From positions 242,003 through 306,002 of the forward strand of contig NZ_JADPRT010000006.1 in assembly GCF_015690355.1 (NCBI RefSeq): DNA of 64,000 nt, given 5' to 3'. Every line of letters starts with the position of its first letter. Positions within the stretch are counted from its first letter, which is position 1. This document shows, piece by piece, positions 35,629-45,399 of this stretch. Source of the DNA: Streptacidiphilus fuscans (GTDB taxonomy: Bacteria > Actinomycetota > Actinomycetes > Streptomycetales > Streptomycetaceae). Under the pieces are notes generated by a model. That model had not been told where the DNA came from. It saw only the letters and a list, made by a program, of their open reading frames with translations, and did not search any database. Made by a program: the position numbers and the translations under genes.

Positions 35629-36336
35629 ATGAGCCCACTCGACATCAGCCTCGCCGACCTGATCGCCCGCCTCGACGAGGAGCTCCCCGCCGCCAACGAA
35701 CTGACCCGCATCAGCGAGGCACGGCTTCGCGCCCAGACCATGTCCGACCTCGGCGACCAGCTCGTCGACCACTACGTCAGCCAGGCCAGGCAGGCCGGGG
35801 CGTCCTGGAGCGAGATCGGCGACGCGATCGGCGTCTCCAAGCAGGCCGCCCAGCAGCGCCACACCCCCGCCGCGTTCGAGCGGTTCACCAACCTGAACCG
35901 GCACGGCATCGTGCTGGCCCAGGAGGCCGCCCGCACCCACCGGCACGACGCCATCGGTACCGACCACCTCCTGCTCGGCCTGCTCGGCGAACCGCGCGGC
36001 CTGGCCTACGAGGTGCTGGTCGCCAAGGCCGGCTCGGAACAGGCCGTCCGGGACGCGATCGAGGCCGCGATGCCGCCCGCCGGGAAGAAGCCCGCCCGGG
36101 GAGGTCACATCCCGTTCCGCCCGGAGGGCAAGCAGGCCATCGACCACGCGCGCCAGGCGGCGGCCGATCTCGGCCACGACTGGGTCGGCACGGAGCACAT
36201 GCTGCTCGGTCTGATCCGCACCGAGGAGGGCCCGGCCGCGCAGATCCTGCACAGCCTCGGCTTCACCCCGGAGGAGCTGCAGGAGATGGTCAAGGCCGCA
36301 ATCACCGCACGACTGGCCGCGCGCGCCAAGCCGTGA
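35629..36336 (+). CDS. HTH regulator fused to Clp N-terminal domain
   Basis: 235 aa. The N-terminal 85 residues contain an HTH (DHYVSQARQAGASWSEIGDAIGVSKQAAQQRH); the remainder holds two Clp-N repeats (RHDAIGTDHLLLGLLGEPRGLAYEVL and HDWVGTEHMLLGLIRTEEGPAAQIL), the domain that binds adaptors or unfolded substrates in ClpA/ClpC, but there is no AAA+ module. It is likely a DNA-binding protein whose activity is tied to ClpC-type proteolysis or misfolded-protein sensing. The nested dyads over its own leaderless promoter suggest autoregulation. Confidence 0.85.
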   Translation: MSPLDISLADLIARLDEELPAANELTRISEARLRAQTMSDLGDQLVDHYVSQARQAGASWSEIGDAIGVSKQAAQQRHTPAAFERFTNLNRHGIVLAQEAARTHRHDAIGTDHLLLGLLGEPRGLAYEVLVAKAGSEQAVRDAIEAAMPPAGKKPARGGHIPFRPEGKQAIDHARQAAADLGHDWVGTEHMLLGLIRTEEGPAAQILHSLGFTPEELQEMVKAAITARLAARAKP

Positions 36337-36392
36337 CGCATGGCCAGGCGTGCCGCACGGTCGGACGATGACGCCCCGGTAGCCTTGGCCGG

Positions 36393-36791
36393 GTGACCGC
36401 ACTCGACCCGAGCACCCTGGACGCGCTGACGCGCGCCCGCTACGTCAGCCTCACCACCTACCGCAAGGACGGCACGCCCGTGGCCACCCCGGTGTGGCAC
36501 GTGATGGACGACGGCCTGCTGTACGTCTGGACCGAGGCCGGCTCGTGGAAGGTCAAGCGGCTGCGCCGGGACCCCCGGGTCAAGGTCGTGGTCTGCGACG
36601 TTCGCGGCCGCATCGCTCCCGGCGCGGCGGAGGCGGTGGGCACCGGCCGACTGCTCGACGCCGAGGGCATCGAGAAGGTGCGCCGCCTGCTGGGCCGCAA
36701 GTACCTGATGGCCCGTCTGGGCCACATGTACTCCTCCCTGACGGGCAGGCGGCGCCGCCATCCCATCGCGGCACTGGAGATCACCTTCTGA
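36393..36791 (+). CDS. PPOX-class F420/FMN-dependent oxidoreductase
   Basis: 132 aa single-domain split beta-barrel flavoprotein. RARYVSLTTYRKDGTPVATPVWHVMDDGLLYVWTEAGSWKVKRLRRDPRVKVVVCDVRGRI is the signature of actinobacterial PPOX F420-dependent proteins (Rv1155/Rv2074-like). It probably reduces a small quinone-like or tetrapyrrole substrate using F420H2. The GTG start has no Shine-Dalgarno, but TAGCCT lies 7 nt upstream. Confidence 0.85.
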   Translation: MTALDPSTLDALTRARYVSLTTYRKDGTPVATPVWHVMDDGLLYVWTEAGSWKVKRLRRDPRVKVVVCDVRGRIAPGAAEAVGTGRLLDAEGIEKVRRLLGRKYLMARLGHMYSSLTGRRRRHPIAALEITF

Positions 36792-36937
36792 CGAGACGTC
36801 AGCGATGGGTGTCAGGAGGCCAACAAGGCTCCTGCGACCGCGAGTCATCGGTATTTCATCAGGATGCGAACAACCGCGCCTAACGTCAGTTGCGTTCGTT
36901 GCCAGGCACGTCCACAAGGCCATGAGGAGATCCGGCA

Positions 36938-37756
36938 ATGTCGCAAACGAGCAGGACGGCGCGTGTTGTTCGCACCGCGGTGATGACGGCGGCGCTCGCG
37001 GTCGGCACCGCCGTCGCGTTCCCCGGGGGCGCGCAGGCGGACAGCGCGGGGCACGTCTACATCGAGGTCGGCGGCACCGGCGCCACCACCGCCACTCCCT
37101 CGTGCCCCACCACCACCTCCTCCTACAACAGCGTGAACGGCGCTCTCCCGGCCGGATCGCAGGCGGTCGAGGTTTGCTACCCGGCCACGGCCGGCCCGAT
37201 CCTCGGCTTCCACGGCCCGCTCATCTCGCTCAACCCGCTGCAGGTCAACCCCGACGCCCTCACCGCGCCGAGCTACGACGCCAGCGAACAGGCCGGCTAC
37301 CAGGCGGCGTTGAAGGCCGCGGAGGACGCCCACAACGCCAACCCCGGCGCGCGCATCACCATCACCGGCTACTCCCAGGGCGCCGAGGTCGCGGACCAGG
37401 TGCTCCAGACGATCGCGAGCGGCAGCACCGGGATTCCGCGGTCCCAGGTCGACGGCATGCTCTACGCCGACCCGATGCAGCCGGGCACCGGCGTCGTGTC
37501 CAACATCCCCAAGGGCCTTGGCATACCCGGGGTCGCCACCTCCCCGGGCGCGGGACCGGCGGAGTTCAACGGCATCCCGGTCGCCCGGTACTGCATCCAC
37601 GGCGACTTCATCTGCGACGCCAACCTCACGACCGTGCAGGGCTACTTCACCATCCACGGGGACTACCCGATGGCCGGCAACGTCATCGCCCAGACCCTCG
37701 CCCAGGACGGCCAGGACGGGGTCTTCTGGCGCAACACCAGCGGCGGCCCCGCGTAG
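36938..37756 (+). CDS. secreted PE-PPE-domain / cutinase-like alpha/beta-hydrolase
   Basis: 272 aa with a Sec signal peptide (ending GGAQA-DS). The alpha/beta-hydrolase nucleophile elbow GYSQGAEVADQVL is preceded by NPGARITI; the C-terminal GIPVARYCIHGDFICDANLTTVQGYFTIHGDYPMAG carries the Asp and His candidates. This layout matches the PE-PPE domain (PF08237) of mycobacterial esterases and streptomycete homologues. It likely hydrolyses extracellular esters. It converges on the SARP regulator with a 6-bp gap. Confidence 0.85.
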   Translation: MSQTSRTARVVRTAVMTAALAVGTAVAFPGGAQADSAGHVYIEVGGTGATTATPSCPTTTSSYNSVNGALPAGSQAVEVCYPATAGPILGFHGPLISLNPLQVNPDALTAPSYDASEQAGYQAALKAAEDAHNANPGARITITGYSQGAEVADQVLQTIASGSTGIPRSQVDGMLYADPMQPGTGVVSNIPKGLGIPGVATSPGAGPAEFNGIPVARYCIHGDFICDANLTTVQGYFTIHGDYPMAGNVIAQTLAQDGQDGVFWRNTSGGPA

Positions 37757-37762
37757 GTCGCC

Positions 37763-40700
37763 TCAGGGCCTCCGGGGCTCACCGCCTCCGAAGCCGCCGA
37801 GGCCGTCCAGCGCGCGGGAGATCCGCGCGCGGTTGGCCTCGGCGGCGGGGAGGCCGGTGGCCCTCTCGAAGAAGTCGCGCGAACCGGAGCGGTCCTCGGC
37901 CACCGCGCCCTGCCAGAGCATCCGGTGGCGGATCGCGATCTCCGACTCCGTGCCGGTCTCCTCGTCGAGCAACGCACGTGACCGGCACCGGAGTTCGGCG
38001 GCAGCCTGCGGGTTGCCCAGCTTCACCTCGGCCTCGGCCAGCCGTCCGAGGACGGCGGAGTACAGGGGGACATCCCCGAGACGCCGGGCCAGATCCTCGG
38101 CTTTCCCGAGGGTGCCCGCCGCCTCGGCCGGCCGGCCGAGGTCGAGTTGGAGACCGCCGAGACGGAGCAGGGTCTTGCCGAGAAGCCGGGGACTGCCGTT
38201 CCGCTCGGCAAGGGCGATCGCCTCCAGATAGCGGGCGTTCGCCTTGTCGTGCTCGCCGAGTTGGTGGTGCACGTCCCCGGCTCGGGTCATGATCGATCCC
38301 ACAAGCCAGTCGTCGTGGGCCAACTCCCCCGACAGACTGATGACTTCGGCGAAGTGCGACATGGACTCGGCTATCTGCCCGGCCAGGTTGGCGAAGGTCC
38401 CGAGACCGGCCGAGGCCCTGGCCTGCTCGTGCGGGTCGCCCGCCCGGCGGCTGATGTCCAGCGCCTCGGTGAACCAGGTACGAGCCGGCGCGTAACGGCC
38501 CTGCAGCCCGTACATGATGCCGAGTCCGGTGCGCAGCGCGGCAGCGGCCCGCAGGTCTCCGGCTCGGTCGTCTCCACCACCGTCGACTCCGGCACCGTCG
38601 TCTCCGGCACCGTCGACCAGCGGCACCAGCAACTCCAGCGCCGTGCGGCACTCGTGGAACCTGCCCTGCCGGGTGAGGTAGTCGACCAGACCCTCGGCGA
38701 TCCGGCAGGCGTCGTCGAGATGACCCGTGGCCGCCGCCTGGCCGACCACGTCGACAAGTTCACCGCCTGCCGCGTCCAGCCAGTTCGTGGCCTCCTCCCA
38801 GTCCGCGAAGGGCCGGGTGCCCTGCGGGCCGGTCCGCAGCGCCGGGTTGCCCCAGTCGCTCGCGGAGTGGGCCGCCGCCACATAGAGCCCGAACACGCCG
38901 CTCCGGGCGGCCGTGGCGTCGGCAGGTGATGTCATGTCAGGTGACGCTGCGTCAGGTGGAGCCGTGGTACGTGATGTCGTCGCGATCCGGCGGGCGTAGA
39001 CCGCCACCAGGTCGTGCAGCCGGTAGCGCTCGGCGGCCACCCGCTGCACCAGGCTCGCGTCGGCCAGGCTCTCCAGCGCGCGTCCGGCCTCGCCGGGCGT
39101 CCCGCCGAGCAGGGCGGCCAGCGTCAGCCGGTCCAGCCGCACGGTGGGTGACAGGCCCAAGGCACGGAAGGCGCGCTGTTCGGCGGCAGGGAGCTGGTCG
39201 TAGGAGACCTGGAAGGCGACCTCGACGCTGCGGTCCTCCGCCGCGAGTGCGTCGAGTCGGCGCTCGTCGTCCGCGAGTTGGGCCACCAGCGCCTCCACCG
39301 CCCACAGCGGACGATCTTGGATCCGCGCCCCGACGATCCGTAACGCCAGCGGCAGCCGGTCGCACAGCGCGGCCAGTCGGCGCACGGCGGCGTCCTCGCG
39401 CTCTGCCTCCCGAGCGTCCCGTGCGTCCCGTGCGTCCTCGCCACCGGACGTGCCGCCGACGATGCGGGCGAGCAGTCCGGCCGCGTCCTCCATGCCCAGG
39501 GGCGTCAGCGAAAGCCTGCGGTCCGCGTCCAGCCCCGTCAGCCGCCGACGGCTGGTCACCAACACCATGCTGCCGGAACCGGCGGGCAGCAGCGGTCGCA
39601 CCTGCTCGGCGCGGGCGGCGTCGTCGAGCACCAGCAACAGCCGCAGCGACGCCGTCGCCGCCCGCCACGAGGCGGCCAACTCGTCAAGATCCTCGGAGTC
39701 CTCGCCCTCACTGGCTCCCACCGCCCGCAGCAGTCGCCGCAGTACGCGGTGCGGGCCCGCCGCCTCACGCCGCTCACGGCTCTCCCGGTTCTCCCGGCCA
39801 TCACGGCTCTCGCGGTTCCCGTGGAGTTCCACGAACAGGCAGCCGTCGGGGTACTCGTCCCGCAGCGTGCGGGCCGCGCGCACCGCCAGGGCGGTCTTCC
39901 CGACCCCCGCCATGCCGTCCACGACGCGGACGGTCACCCCCCGCGCGGCGGCGGGTGCCACGAGCAGGTCGAGCTCCCTTTCCCGGCCCGTGAAGTCGCC
40001 GATCTCGACGGGCAGTTCGTGCCGCGCCCGGCGCTTGGGCCGCGTGGCGAGACCCGGTTGCCGGGGCCCGCTCGCGTCACCGCGGAGGACCGCCTCGTGG
40101 ACGCGACGCAGTTCGGCACCGGGCTCCACGCCCTGCGCGTCCACCAGCCGACGGCGCGTCGCGGCGTAGACGTCCAGTGCGTCGGCCTGCCGGTTGCCCG
40201 CGTGCAGGGCACGCATGAGCAGGGCGGCCAGCGCCTCGTTGTGAGGGTGGGTCGCCGTCAGCGAGAACAGCTCCGCGACCACCTCGGCGTGCCGACCCAA
40301 CCGGAGTTGGCAGTCGGCCTTGTCCTGGACCACCAGCAGCCGGTGCTCCGCCAGCCGCAGCCGCTCCCCCTCCGCGAACGGCCCGGGGATTCCGGCCAAC
40401 GGCTCGCCACGGAACAGCCCCAGCGCCGTGGACCACACGCCCACCGCGGCGTCCAGGTCTCCGGCCTCCCGCGCCGACCGGCCTTCGGCTGCACGCTCCT
40501 CCCAGCGCGCCACGTCCAGGCACGCGTTGCCCGGCGCGAAGCGATATCCGCCGCGCACGCTGTCGATGACGGAGTCCGCCGGGTCCGTACTGCGCGGCGT
40601 GCTCACTTCCTCGTGACGGGCGTCCAGGCGCCGGCGCAGCCGGTACACGTAGACGGGGACCACCCGGTCGCCCGAGGCAGGGGGTTCCGAACCCCACACG

Positions 40701-40885
40701 TCGTCGAGCAGTTGCCGCCGACTGACCGTCCGTCCTGCTCTCAGCAGCAGAGCCGCCAGGACGGCCTGTTCCCGAACCGGCCCGAGTTCCAGATCCGCCT
40801 CGCCTCGCCAGGCCTGGAGCGGTCCGAGCAGGGCGAATCGCAGTCGCTGATCGGCGTCCGCGGACAACTCGCACGTCATCGGCAT
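37763..40885 (-). CDS. SARP/AfsR-like regulator: wHTH-BTAD-NB-ARC-TPR
   Basis: 1040 aa. N-terminal winged helix (LRFALLGPLQAWRGEADLELGPVREQAVLAALLLRAGRTVSRRQLLDDVWG), bacterial transcriptional activation domain (about 110-265), NB-ARC/STAND ATPase with P-loop VDGMAGVGKTALAVRAA (about 320) and Walker B LRLLLVLDDAARAEQV, and C-terminal TPR-like repeats (about 790-1000). AfsR-type proteins switch on secondary metabolism. Ala/Arg/Glu/Asp repeats (DARDARDAREAE, ESRERREA) sit in loops. ATG 40885 is preceded at 6 nt by TAAGCT; ATG 40879 is an alternative. Confidence 0.92.
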   Translation of the reverse strand: MPMTCELSADADQRLRFALLGPLQAWRGEADLELGPVREQAVLAALLLRAGRTVSRRQLLDDVWGSEPPASGDRVVPVYVYRLRRRLDARHEEVSTPRSTDPADSVIDSVRGGYRFAPGNACLDVARWEERAAEGRSAREAGDLDAAVGVWSTALGLFRGEPLAGIPGPFAEGERLRLAEHRLLVVQDKADCQLRLGRHAEVVAELFSLTATHPHNEALAALLMRALHAGNRQADALDVYAATRRRLVDAQGVEPGAELRRVHEAVLRGDASGPRQPGLATRPKRRARHELPVEIGDFTGRERELDLLVAPAAARGVTVRVVDGMAGVGKTALAVRAARTLRDEYPDGCLFVELHGNRESRDGRENRESRERREAAGPHRVLRRLLRAVGASEGEDSEDLDELAASWRAATASLRLLLVLDDAARAEQVRPLLPAGSGSMVLVTSRRRLTGLDADRRLSLTPLGMEDAAGLLARIVGGTSGGEDARDARDAREAEREDAAVRRLAALCDRLPLALRIVGARIQDRPLWAVEALVAQLADDERRLDALAAEDRSVEVAFQVSYDQLPAAEQRAFRALGLSPTVRLDRLTLAALLGGTPGEAGRALESLADASLVQRVAAERYRLHDLVAVYARRIATTSRTTAPPDAASPDMTSPADATAARSGVFGLYVAAAHSASDWGNPALRTGPQGTRPFADWEEATNWLDAAGGELVDVVGQAAATGHLDDACRIAEGLVDYLTRQGRFHECRTALELLVPLVDGAGDDGAGVDGGGDDRAGDLRAAAALRTGLGIMYGLQGRYAPARTWFTEALDISRRAGDPHEQARASAGLGTFANLAGQIAESMSHFAEVISLSGELAHDDWLVGSIMTRAGDVHHQLGEHDKANARYLEAIALAERNGSPRLLGKTLLRLGGLQLDLGRPAEAAGTLGKAEDLARRLGDVPLYSAVLGRLAEAEVKLGNPQAAAELRCRSRALLDEETGTESEIAIRHRMLWQGAVAEDRSGSRDFFERATGLPAAEANRARISRALDGLGGFGGGEPRRP
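38558..38617 (-). repeat. 15-bp tandem repeat x4 inside the SARP TPR region
   Basis: Units at 38558, 38573, 38588 and 38603 (plus-strand TCCGGCACCGTCGAC form) encode the acidic Asp/Gly/Ala loop in the NB-ARC-to-TPR part of the SARP protein. Confidence 0.8.
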
Positions 40886-41009
40886 TTATTGAGCTTAGGT
40901 GGGGCTTCCGGCCCATCTCGGCGACCGTCACAGAACCTGCGCCTGTCATATACCGAGGCAGCACACATGGTCCGCGTCCGAACAACCGGTCCGCGCGCAG
41001 GTAGGCCGG

Positions 41010-41768
41010 TCAGCGCGTACCGGTCCACACGTCCGAGCGGCGTGCCAGCGCGACCGCCTCCAGCCGCGAGTGCACGCCGAGCTTGTCCAGCACGTTCTGC
41101 ACATGGGTCCGGGCTGTGCTGGGCGACATCCGCAGCCCCTCGGCGATCGCGGCGGTGTCCTCGCCCTCGACCAGCAGCCGCAGCACCTCGCGCTCCCGGT
41201 CCGTCAGCCGATGCAGCGGGTCCTCACCGCCGCCGTCGCCCGTGCTGCTGCTGCCGGCAACCGGGCTCTGCGCCTGCGGGCCCAGGGTCTGCGGGCTCTG
41301 CGTCTGCGGGCTCAGGGTCGGCTCGATGAACCGGCCACCCGCCGCCACCGTGCGCAGCGCCCGGTCCAGCACGTCGAGCTCACGGTCCTTGCCGAGGTAA
41401 CCGACCGCTCCGGCCTCGATCGCCGCCGACGCCGAGTCGGGATCCATCGTGCGCGAGAGCACGATCACCCGGATTCCCGGCTCCCGGGCGTGGATCTCCC
41501 GGACCGTGTCCAGCGCCTCTCCGTCCAGCAGCTGCAGGTCCAGGAGACAGGCGTCGGGACGACAGGCGGTCACCGCGCGCAGCAGTCCGTCACGGGTCGC
41601 GGCGGTGGCCAGGACCCGGTAGCCGCGCCCGGACAGCACCAGCGCCAACGCCTCGGCGAGCAGCCGGGAGGCGTCGGCGACGACGAGCGTCCGCAGCCCC
41701 GGGCCGTCGCCCCGCCCAGGCGCGTCGGCCGGGGCGGCCCGGTGTGCCGGGTCTCCGGTGGCTCCCAT
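41010..41768 (-). CDS. LuxR/NarL-family response regulator
   Basis: 252 aa from ATG 41768 (in-frame upstream codons to 41843 lie in repeat DNA). Receiver domain: LRTLVVADASRLLAEALALVL, phosphorylatable Asp in PDACLLDLQLLDG, VIVLSRT and the Lys in GYLGKDRE. A Pro/Gln/Ser linker (SPQTQSPQTLGPQAQSP) follows, then the NarL HTH LTDREREVLRLLVEGEDTAAIAEGLRMSPSTARTHVQNVLDKLGVHSR. It has no sensor kinase neighbour and is divergent from another regulator of the same type. Confidence 0.9.
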   Translation of the reverse strand: MGATGDPAHRAAPADAPGRGDGPGLRTLVVADASRLLAEALALVLSGRGYRVLATAATRDGLLRAVTACRPDACLLDLQLLDGEALDTVREIHAREPGIRVIVLSRTMDPDSASAAIEAGAVGYLGKDRELDVLDRALRTVAAGGRFIEPTLSPQTQSPQTLGPQAQSPVAGSSSTGDGGGEDPLHRLTDREREVLRLLVEGEDTAAIAEGLRMSPSTARTHVQNVLDKLGVHSRLEAVALARRSDVWTGTR

Positions 41769-41798
41769 GACCCCAGCTAAACACTGTCGGTTCGCCGC

Positions 41799-41846
41799 AG
41801 CCACTGGCTCGGCCACCAAGCAAGCCACCGGCTCAGCCGGCAAGTC
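41799..41846. repeat. 24-bp degenerate tandem repeat x2 between divergent luxR genes
   Basis: Two 24-bp units beginning AGCCAC(T/C)GGCTC at 41799 and 41823 lie in the shared regulatory region of the two LuxR genes; further AGCCG-rich sequence continues to about 41865. Confidence 0.65.
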
Positions 41847-41909
41847 AGCCGCCGACGCGGCCGCCCACGGCGGTGGCCGCGTACGGGCGACGGTGGCAGG
41901 CTCAGGAGC

Positions 41910-42614
41910 ATGGCGGGCGACATCCGGGTCGTGGTGGCCGACCGGCGGCGTTCGGTCGCCGAGATGCTCGCGCTAGGACTGCGGCAGCTCGGCATGACGC
42001 CCGTCGCTGTCACCGGCATGCGCGCCGCCTGCCAGGCAGCCGCCGACCAGCACGCGGACGTCGTCGTCGCCGACATCGGCCTGCTCCTGGTCACCGGTCG
42101 TGCGGGCGCTCACAGCGCCCCGGCCGGTAGCACCCCCGCCCGCAGTGCCTTCACGGCCACCCCCTGGCCCGAGCGGTTGGGCGGCGTGCCACTGGTCGTA
42201 CTCAGCGACGGCACCCGCACCGACGCCCTGGCCGGCGCGGCGATCCGTGCCGGGGTGCGCGGCTGGGTGCCGAAGGACAGCTCGCTCCAGCACCTGCTGG
42301 CCGTGATCCGGGGGGTCCGGTCCGGCGAGACCTGGATTCCGCCCCGGCTGCTCACCCGGGTCCTGGCCGAGCTGATGACGCTCCACGACGACCAGGAGCG
42401 GGACGCCGAGCGGCTGGCCACCCTCTCCGCCCGCGAACGGGAGGTGCTGGACGGCCTCGCGGCCGGCCTGAGCCGGGCGGAGATCGGCCGACGGCTCTTC
42501 CTGTCCACCAACACGGTGCGCAGCCACGTCCAGAACCTGATGACCAAACTCGACGTGCACTCCTCCGTGGCCGCCGTGGCGCTGGCCCACCGGGTGAGCC
42601 AGCGCCCCAGCTGA
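41910..42614 (+). CDS. LuxR-family response-regulator-like protein
   Basis: 234 aa. Receiver-like domain: IRVVVADRRRSVAEMLALGL, candidate phosphoacceptor in DVVVADIGLLLV, LVVLSDGTR and the Lys in GWVPKDSS; a short insert (AHSAPAGSTPARSAFTATPWP) interrupts the usual fold between beta3 and beta4. NarL HTH: LSAREREVLDGLAAGLSRAEIGRRLFLSTNTVRSHVQNLMTKLDVHS. AGGAG is one base from the ATG. The stop codon sits inside a 21-bp repeat array. Orphan regulator, target unknown. Confidence 0.88.
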   Translation: MAGDIRVVVADRRRSVAEMLALGLRQLGMTPVAVTGMRAACQAAADQHADVVVADIGLLLVTGRAGAHSAPAGSTPARSAFTATPWPERLGGVPLVVLSDGTRTDALAGAAIRAGVRGWVPKDSSLQHLLAVIRGVRSGETWIPPRLLTRVLAELMTLHDDQERDAERLATLSAREREVLDGLAAGLSRAEIGRRLFLSTNTVRSHVQNLMTKLDVHSSVAAVALAHRVSQRPS

Positions 42615-42673
42615 TCAGGCAGGCGCCCCACCTGACCAGGCACGCAGCTCACCCGACCGGGCAGGCGGCCGGC
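42611..42673. repeat. 21-bp tandem repeat x3 exactly filling the gap between two convergent stop codons
   Basis: Units 42611-42631, 42632-42652 and 42653-42673 share CTGACCAGGCA. The first contains the luxR TGA; the third ends immediately before the MFS stop complement at 42674. The whole intergenic region is repeat. Confidence 0.85.
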
Positions 42674-44740
42674 TCACGCCACTGCGCGACCGGCGGTGGC
42701 GCGGCCGGGCGGGAGGCCGTGGGCGAGGTCCTCGGCCAGCAGGCGCTTGGCGATCGTGTCCACCGCGGCCCGGAGCTCGGCGCTGCGCGGGTGGCCCACG
42801 TCGGCCTCAAGCTGTGCGTTGAGCCAGCGCGCCCAGGCACTGCTGATGGTCCGGGCCTCGGCCTCGCCCAGCGGGGTGTGCGAGAGGAAGTCGTGATCGC
42901 GGGTCAGATACCCCTCCGCCACCACCCGGTCGAAGACCGGGTCCAGCACCTCGGGCGGGATTCGCCTGCGGGCTGCGATCAGCCCGACCTGCGCGTAGCC
43001 GATGGTCCGGGTCAGCCCCTCGACCTCCATCACCGCCCAGGCCCCGGCCATGTCGAGACCGCTGTCCGAGCTGCGCACGATCTGGCGCGCGGTGTCCAGG
43101 TCGATCTGGCTGATGATTTTCGCGACCGCGAACTCCAGGTGCTGGTTCGAGTCGCTCCCCGTCGGCTGCGCGAAGCCCTCGCCCATGTCGGTGGAGGTCG
43201 CCCGCGCCGTGTCGCGCAACCGCACCTGCTTGAGGAAGAGCGCCACCACGAAGCCCAGCAGCGCCACCGGAACCGTCCACAGGAACACCGTGTGCAACGA
43301 GTCCGCGTACGCGCGGATGATCGGCGCGGCCTGCGGCTTCGGCAGTGCGTGCAGTCCCTGCGGGCTCGACGCCGCCTTGGCCAGGACGGCCGGGTTCGCC
43401 CCGGTCAGCCGGGCGGAGGTGGCGACGCCCGCGGCCAGGTTGGTCTTGAGCGTGTTGGTGTAGATGGTCCCGAAGACGGCCGTGCCGAAGGAGCTGCCCA
43501 GGGTCCGGAAGAAGGTGACGCCGGAGGTCGCCGTGCCCAGATCGGCATAGTCCACCGTGTTCTGCACCGCGATGGTCAGCACCTGCATGGACAGCCCGAT
43601 CCCGAGACCGAGCACGAGCATGTAGAGCGACGCCAGCGCGGTCCCCGTTCCCGGCTTCATCAGGGAGAGGAGGTAGAGCCCGGCCGCCATGACGAGCGAG
43701 CCCACCACCGGGAACCACCGGTACTGGCCGGTCTTGCTGACCACGTTGCCGCTGAAGATCGACGCCACCAGCAGGCCGACGACCATGGGCAGCGTGCGCA
43801 CACCCGAGACGGTCGCGGAGTCGCCGTCGACGTACTGGAGGAAGGTCGGCAGGAACGTCATCGCGCCGAGCATCGCGAAGCCGACGATGAAGCTGAGCAC
43901 CGAGCAGACCGTGAAGACGGGGTTGCGGAACAACCGCATCGGCAGCATCGGCTCGGCCGCCCGCGTCTCCGCCCAGCAGAACAGGCCCAGGCTGACGACC
44001 CCGCCCACGAAGAGCCCGATGATCACCGGCGAGCCCCACGCGTACTCGTTCCCGCCCCAGCTGGTCGCCAGGATCAGCGCGCTCGCGCCGACGGCGACCA
44101 GGGCGATCCCGAGGTAGTCGATGACCGGCCGCACCGCCGACCGGACGGAGGGGATGGTCCGCGCGGCCGTGATCACGACGACGATCGCGATGGGGACGTT
44201 GACGTAGAACGCCCAACGCCACGTGAGGTGGTCCGTGAAGAGCCCGCCGAGCAGCGGCCCGATCACCGTCGCCACGCCGAAGACCGCGCCGATCGCGCCC
44301 TGGTACTTGCCGCGCTCACGCAGCGGGATCACGTCCGCGATCAGCGCCATCGCCGTCACCATCAGCCCGCCGGCGCCGACGCCCTGCAGCGCACGCCAGC
44401 AGATGAGCAGCGTCATGTTGGTCGCCAGTCCGCAGAAGAACGACCCGGTGATGAAGACGATCGCGGAGATCTGGAAGATCAGCTTGCGCCCGAAGAGGTC
44501 ACCGAACTTGCCGACCAGCGCGGTGGAGACGGTCTCGGCGAGCAGATACGACGTCACCACCCATGACATGTGGGCGGCGCCGCCGAGGTCGGCGACGATC
44601 GTCGGCAGCGCGGTCCCGACGATGGTCTGGTCGAGCGCGGCGAGCAGCATCCCGAGCATGATCGTGCCGAAGACGATGTTCCGCTGTCGGACGTCGAGGA
44701 CGGGCGGCGCGCTCTGAGGGCGGTCGGCAACGGTGGTCAT
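42674..44740 (-). CDS. MFS efflux pump (DHA2, EmrB/QacA) with C-terminal winged-helix-like domain
   Basis: 688 aa from ATG 44740. TM1 is [21 protein letters not shown] and the motif-A region reads [12 protein letters not shown]; about 14 TM helices run to residue 500. The final 185 residues are soluble. They include [22 protein letters not shown] and a wHTH-like block ([46 protein letters not shown]) resembling a MarR wing. This is longer than a plain 14-TM pump by the length of one small domain. The tail could sense the drug or regulate the pump; DNA binding is not proven. A dyad sits 8 bp upstream of the ATG. Confidence 0.85.
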   Translation of the reverse strand: MTTVADRPQSAPPVLDVRQRNIVFGTIMLGMLLAALDQTIVGTALPTIVADLGGAAHMSWVVTSYLLAETVSTALVGKFGDLFGRKLIFQISAIVFITGSFFCGLATNMTLLICWRALQGVGAGGLMVTAMALIADVIPLRERGKYQGAIGAVFGVATVIGPLLGGLFTDHLTWRWAFYVNVPIAIVVVITAARTIPSVRSAVRPVIDYLGIALVAVGASALILATSWGGNEYAWGSPVIIGLFVGGVVSLGLFCWAETRAAEPMLPMRLFRNPVFTVCSVLSFIVGFAMLGAMTFLPTFLQYVDGDSATVSGVRTLPMVVGLLVASIFSGNVVSKTGQYRWFPVVGSLVMAAGLYLLSLMKPGTGTALASLYMLVLGLGIGLSMQVLTIAVQNTVDYADLGTATSGVTFFRTLGSSFGTAVFGTIYTNTLKTNLAAGVATSARLTGANPAVLAKAASSPQGLHALPKPQAAPIIRAYADSLHTVFLWTVPVALLGFVVALFLKQVRLRDTARATSTDMGEGFAQPTGSDSNQHLEFAVAKIISQIDLDTARQIVRSSDSGLDMAGAWAVMEVEGLTRTIGYAQVGLIAARRRIPPEVLDPVFDRVVAEGYLTRDHDFLSHTPLGEAEARTISSAWARWLNAQLEADVGHPRSAELRAAVDTIAKRLLAEDLAHGLPPGRATAGRAVA

Positions 44741-44748
44741 AGACGCAG

Positions 44749-44765
44749 CGTCACATCCGGTGACG
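44749..44765. promoter_or_regulatory. short dyad upstream of the MFS-wHTH gene
   Basis: CGTCAC-ATCCG-GTGACG, an 6-bp inverted repeat with 5-nt spacer, 8 bp upstream of the MFS start and 40 bp from the converging end of the kinase-like gene. A possible operator for the pump's own C-terminal winged helix, or chance. Confidence 0.35.
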
Positions 44766-44804
44766 GCTGGCGCGAGTTGGGTCGGCTGTGTCGGTGACGG
44801 ATGC

Positions 44805-45368
44805 TCAGCGGACAGGAGGCTGAGGCGCGGCATGGAGCGTGGCGAAGGCGGCGATCCGGTCGAGAGACGGCCTCCAGCCCTGGTTCGTGTCCACGACCAT
44901 GCACGGCACGTCGAGCCCGATCGGCTTCCAGGACTCGATCGGCTTCTGCCCCTGGGCGATGCGGTGCAGCAGATCAGCGTCCGCATGCACGGAGCGACCC
45001 GGCTCCTCGGCGGCTCGGGAGGCGATACGGTCGCGAGCGAGTTCCGGGTCGACGACGCAGCGCACCACGCGGATGCGTCCCAGCTCCGCGAGAGGTTCCA
45101 GGCCCGGACGCCACAGCCGGTCCTGATACGCGGCCTCCGCCACCACGCTCGATCCCGACTCCAGCAGCTCACCGAGCCTCCGGAAGAACAACGTCAGTGT
45201 CGTCAGGTCCAACTGGTCCGCCGGACCGGCACTCGAGCTCAGCGCCTCCTTGATCTCGTCACGACAGACCGCAGGCCAGCCGAGCGTGTCAGCGAGGGCA
45301 TGGGCGAGCGTCGTCTTGCCCGCCCCAGGCGGACCACTGACGACGACCAGGGTCGGAAGGATTCTCAT
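44805..45368 (-). CDS. P-loop kinase-like ATP-binding protein
   Basis: 187 aa from ATG 45368 (GAGAGG upstream). Walker [28 protein letters not shown] at the N-terminus, CRDEIKEAL, and a lid-like [19 protein letters not shown] region give the gluconate-kinase/zeta-toxin-type P-loop kinase fold. It probably phosphorylates a small molecule; chloramphenicol-phosphotransferase-like and AAA_33 annotation are the usual neighbours. Substrate unknown. Confidence 0.85.
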   Translation of the reverse strand: MRILPTLVVVSGPPGAGKTTLAHALADTLGWPAVCRDEIKEALSSSAGPADQLDLTTLTLFFRRLGELLESGSSVVAEAAYQDRLWRPGLEPLAELGRIRVVRCVVDPELARDRIASRAAEEPGRSVHADADLLHRIAQGQKPIESWKPIGLDVPCMVVDTNQGWRPSLDRIAAFATLHAAPQPPVR

Positions 45369-45399
45369 TCCGCCGCCGCCTCTCGTTCGGCTGCTTCGA

